From an uncultured Eubacteriales bacterium (lineage in GTDB: Bacteria; Bacillota; Clostridia; Oscillospirales; CAG-272), in assembly GCA_900544985.1 (NCBI GenBank), contig UQXK01000045.1, forward strand, positions 1 through 14,013: a stretch of 14,013 nt of DNA, in the 5' to 3' direction. A model generated the notes under the pieces. It made no database searches, was not told where the DNA came from, and was given only the letters and a program-made list of their open reading frames with translations. Both the position numbers and the translations under genes were made by a program. This document shows positions 13,795 through 14,013 of the stretch, piece by piece. How positions within the stretch are numbered: position 1 is the first letter of the stretch; each line of letters opens with the position of its first letter.

Positions 13795-14013
13795 ATGAAC
13801 TTCATAACAAGCTATGATTATAACAAAGAAACAGCTTCTAAACGCGAAAACAGATTATCTTGGTTCAAAGAAGCGCGTTTCGGAATGTTTATCCATTACG
13901 GACTTTTTTCCGAGCTCGGAACAGGCGAATGGGCGATGAACACACAGAACTACACGAAAGAAGAATATGAGAAATTAGCAGAGAATTTCAATCCAAAACC
14001 GTCGTGCGCAGAT
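13795..14013 (+). CDS. GH29 alpha-L-fucosidase, N-terminal part only
   Basis: The first 73 codons of a gene cut by the right edge. After a short lead (MNFITSYDYNKETASKREN) comes LSWFKEARFGMFIHYGLFSELGTGEWAMN, the strongly conserved opening block of GH29 fucosidases (the W-x-x-A-K/R-F-G-M-F-I-H-W/Y-G pattern with GEW). YTKEEYEKLAENFNPK follows, which is also typical. These retaining glycosidases release L-fucose from glycans. No signal peptide precedes the domain, so the enzyme should act inside the cell on imported oligosaccharides. The ATG has AAAGG 8 bases upstream and a good promoter. The catalytic aspartate and acid/base residues lie beyond the window, so activity cannot be checked. It is paired divergently with the MFS permease. 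Confidence 0.9.
   Translation, partial: MNFITSYDYNKETASKRENRLSWFKEARFGMFIHYGLFSELGTGEWAMNTQNYTKEEYEKLAENFNPKPSCAD

Overview
The window looks like a low-to-middling GC Gram-positive genome, most likely a gut-type Clostridia (Bacillota). The reasons are AT-rich intergenic DNA, strong GGAGG-type ribosome binding sites, near-consensus TTGACA/TATAAT promoters, Bacillota-style exopolysaccharide kinase and phosphatase genes, and a fucosidase next to a sugar permease. The genus cannot be fixed from sequence alone. No tRNA, rRNA, IS element, CRISPR array or phage gene was seen.

Layout. (1) 1-3822, minus strand: a tightly packed operon of two half-size type I ABC exporters that should form a heterodimer with one degenerate and one competent ATP site. 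It is followed at once by the 5' end of a RelQ-like small alarmone synthetase that starts with GTG and runs off the left edge. (2) 3971-5691, plus strand: an OmpR-family response regulator and a membrane histidine kinase with a very small external loop, overlapping by 4 bases and transcribed divergently from the exporter operon. A bidirectional terminator follows at 5822-5849. (3) 5884-6180, minus strand: a decayed coding remnant. (4) 6184-6867, minus strand: a PnuC-type nicotinamide riboside transporter. It is preceded by a structured leader whose terminator-like hairpin ends right at the ribosome binding site. (5) 6978-11148, minus strand: a capsule/exopolysaccharide phosphoregulation operon in the order Wzz/CpsC membrane adaptor, CpsD tyrosine kinase, unknown secreted and membrane-anchored protein, LytR-CpsA-Psr ligase, CpsB/YwqE phosphatase. 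It is driven by an exact-consensus sigma-A promoter (11269-11297). (6) 11445-12395, plus strand: a D-2-hydroxyacid dehydrogenase with its own promoter. It converges on an MFS permease and the two share one terminator. (7) 12439-13626, minus strand: the FucP-like MFS permease, divergent from a cytoplasmic GH29 alpha-L-fucosidase (13795 onward) cut by the right edge.

How the parts may work together. The two-component system probably controls the divergent exporter, and the alarmone synthetase shares that transcript, which would link envelope or antibiotic stress to (p)ppGpp. In the polysaccharide operon the Wzz protein activates the tyrosine kinase, the PHP phosphatase reverses it, and the LCP enzyme attaches the polymer to the wall. 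No glycosyltransferase or flippase lies in the window, so the polymer must be made by genes elsewhere. The permease and fucosidase form a likely uptake-and-cleave pair for a fucosylated sugar.

The items most worth a second look are the pnuC leader, the unknown protein inside the polysaccharide-regulation operon, and the exporter/alarmone/two-component grouping. None is clearly an unknown system. Everything here rests on reading motifs and geometry; no database search was run.
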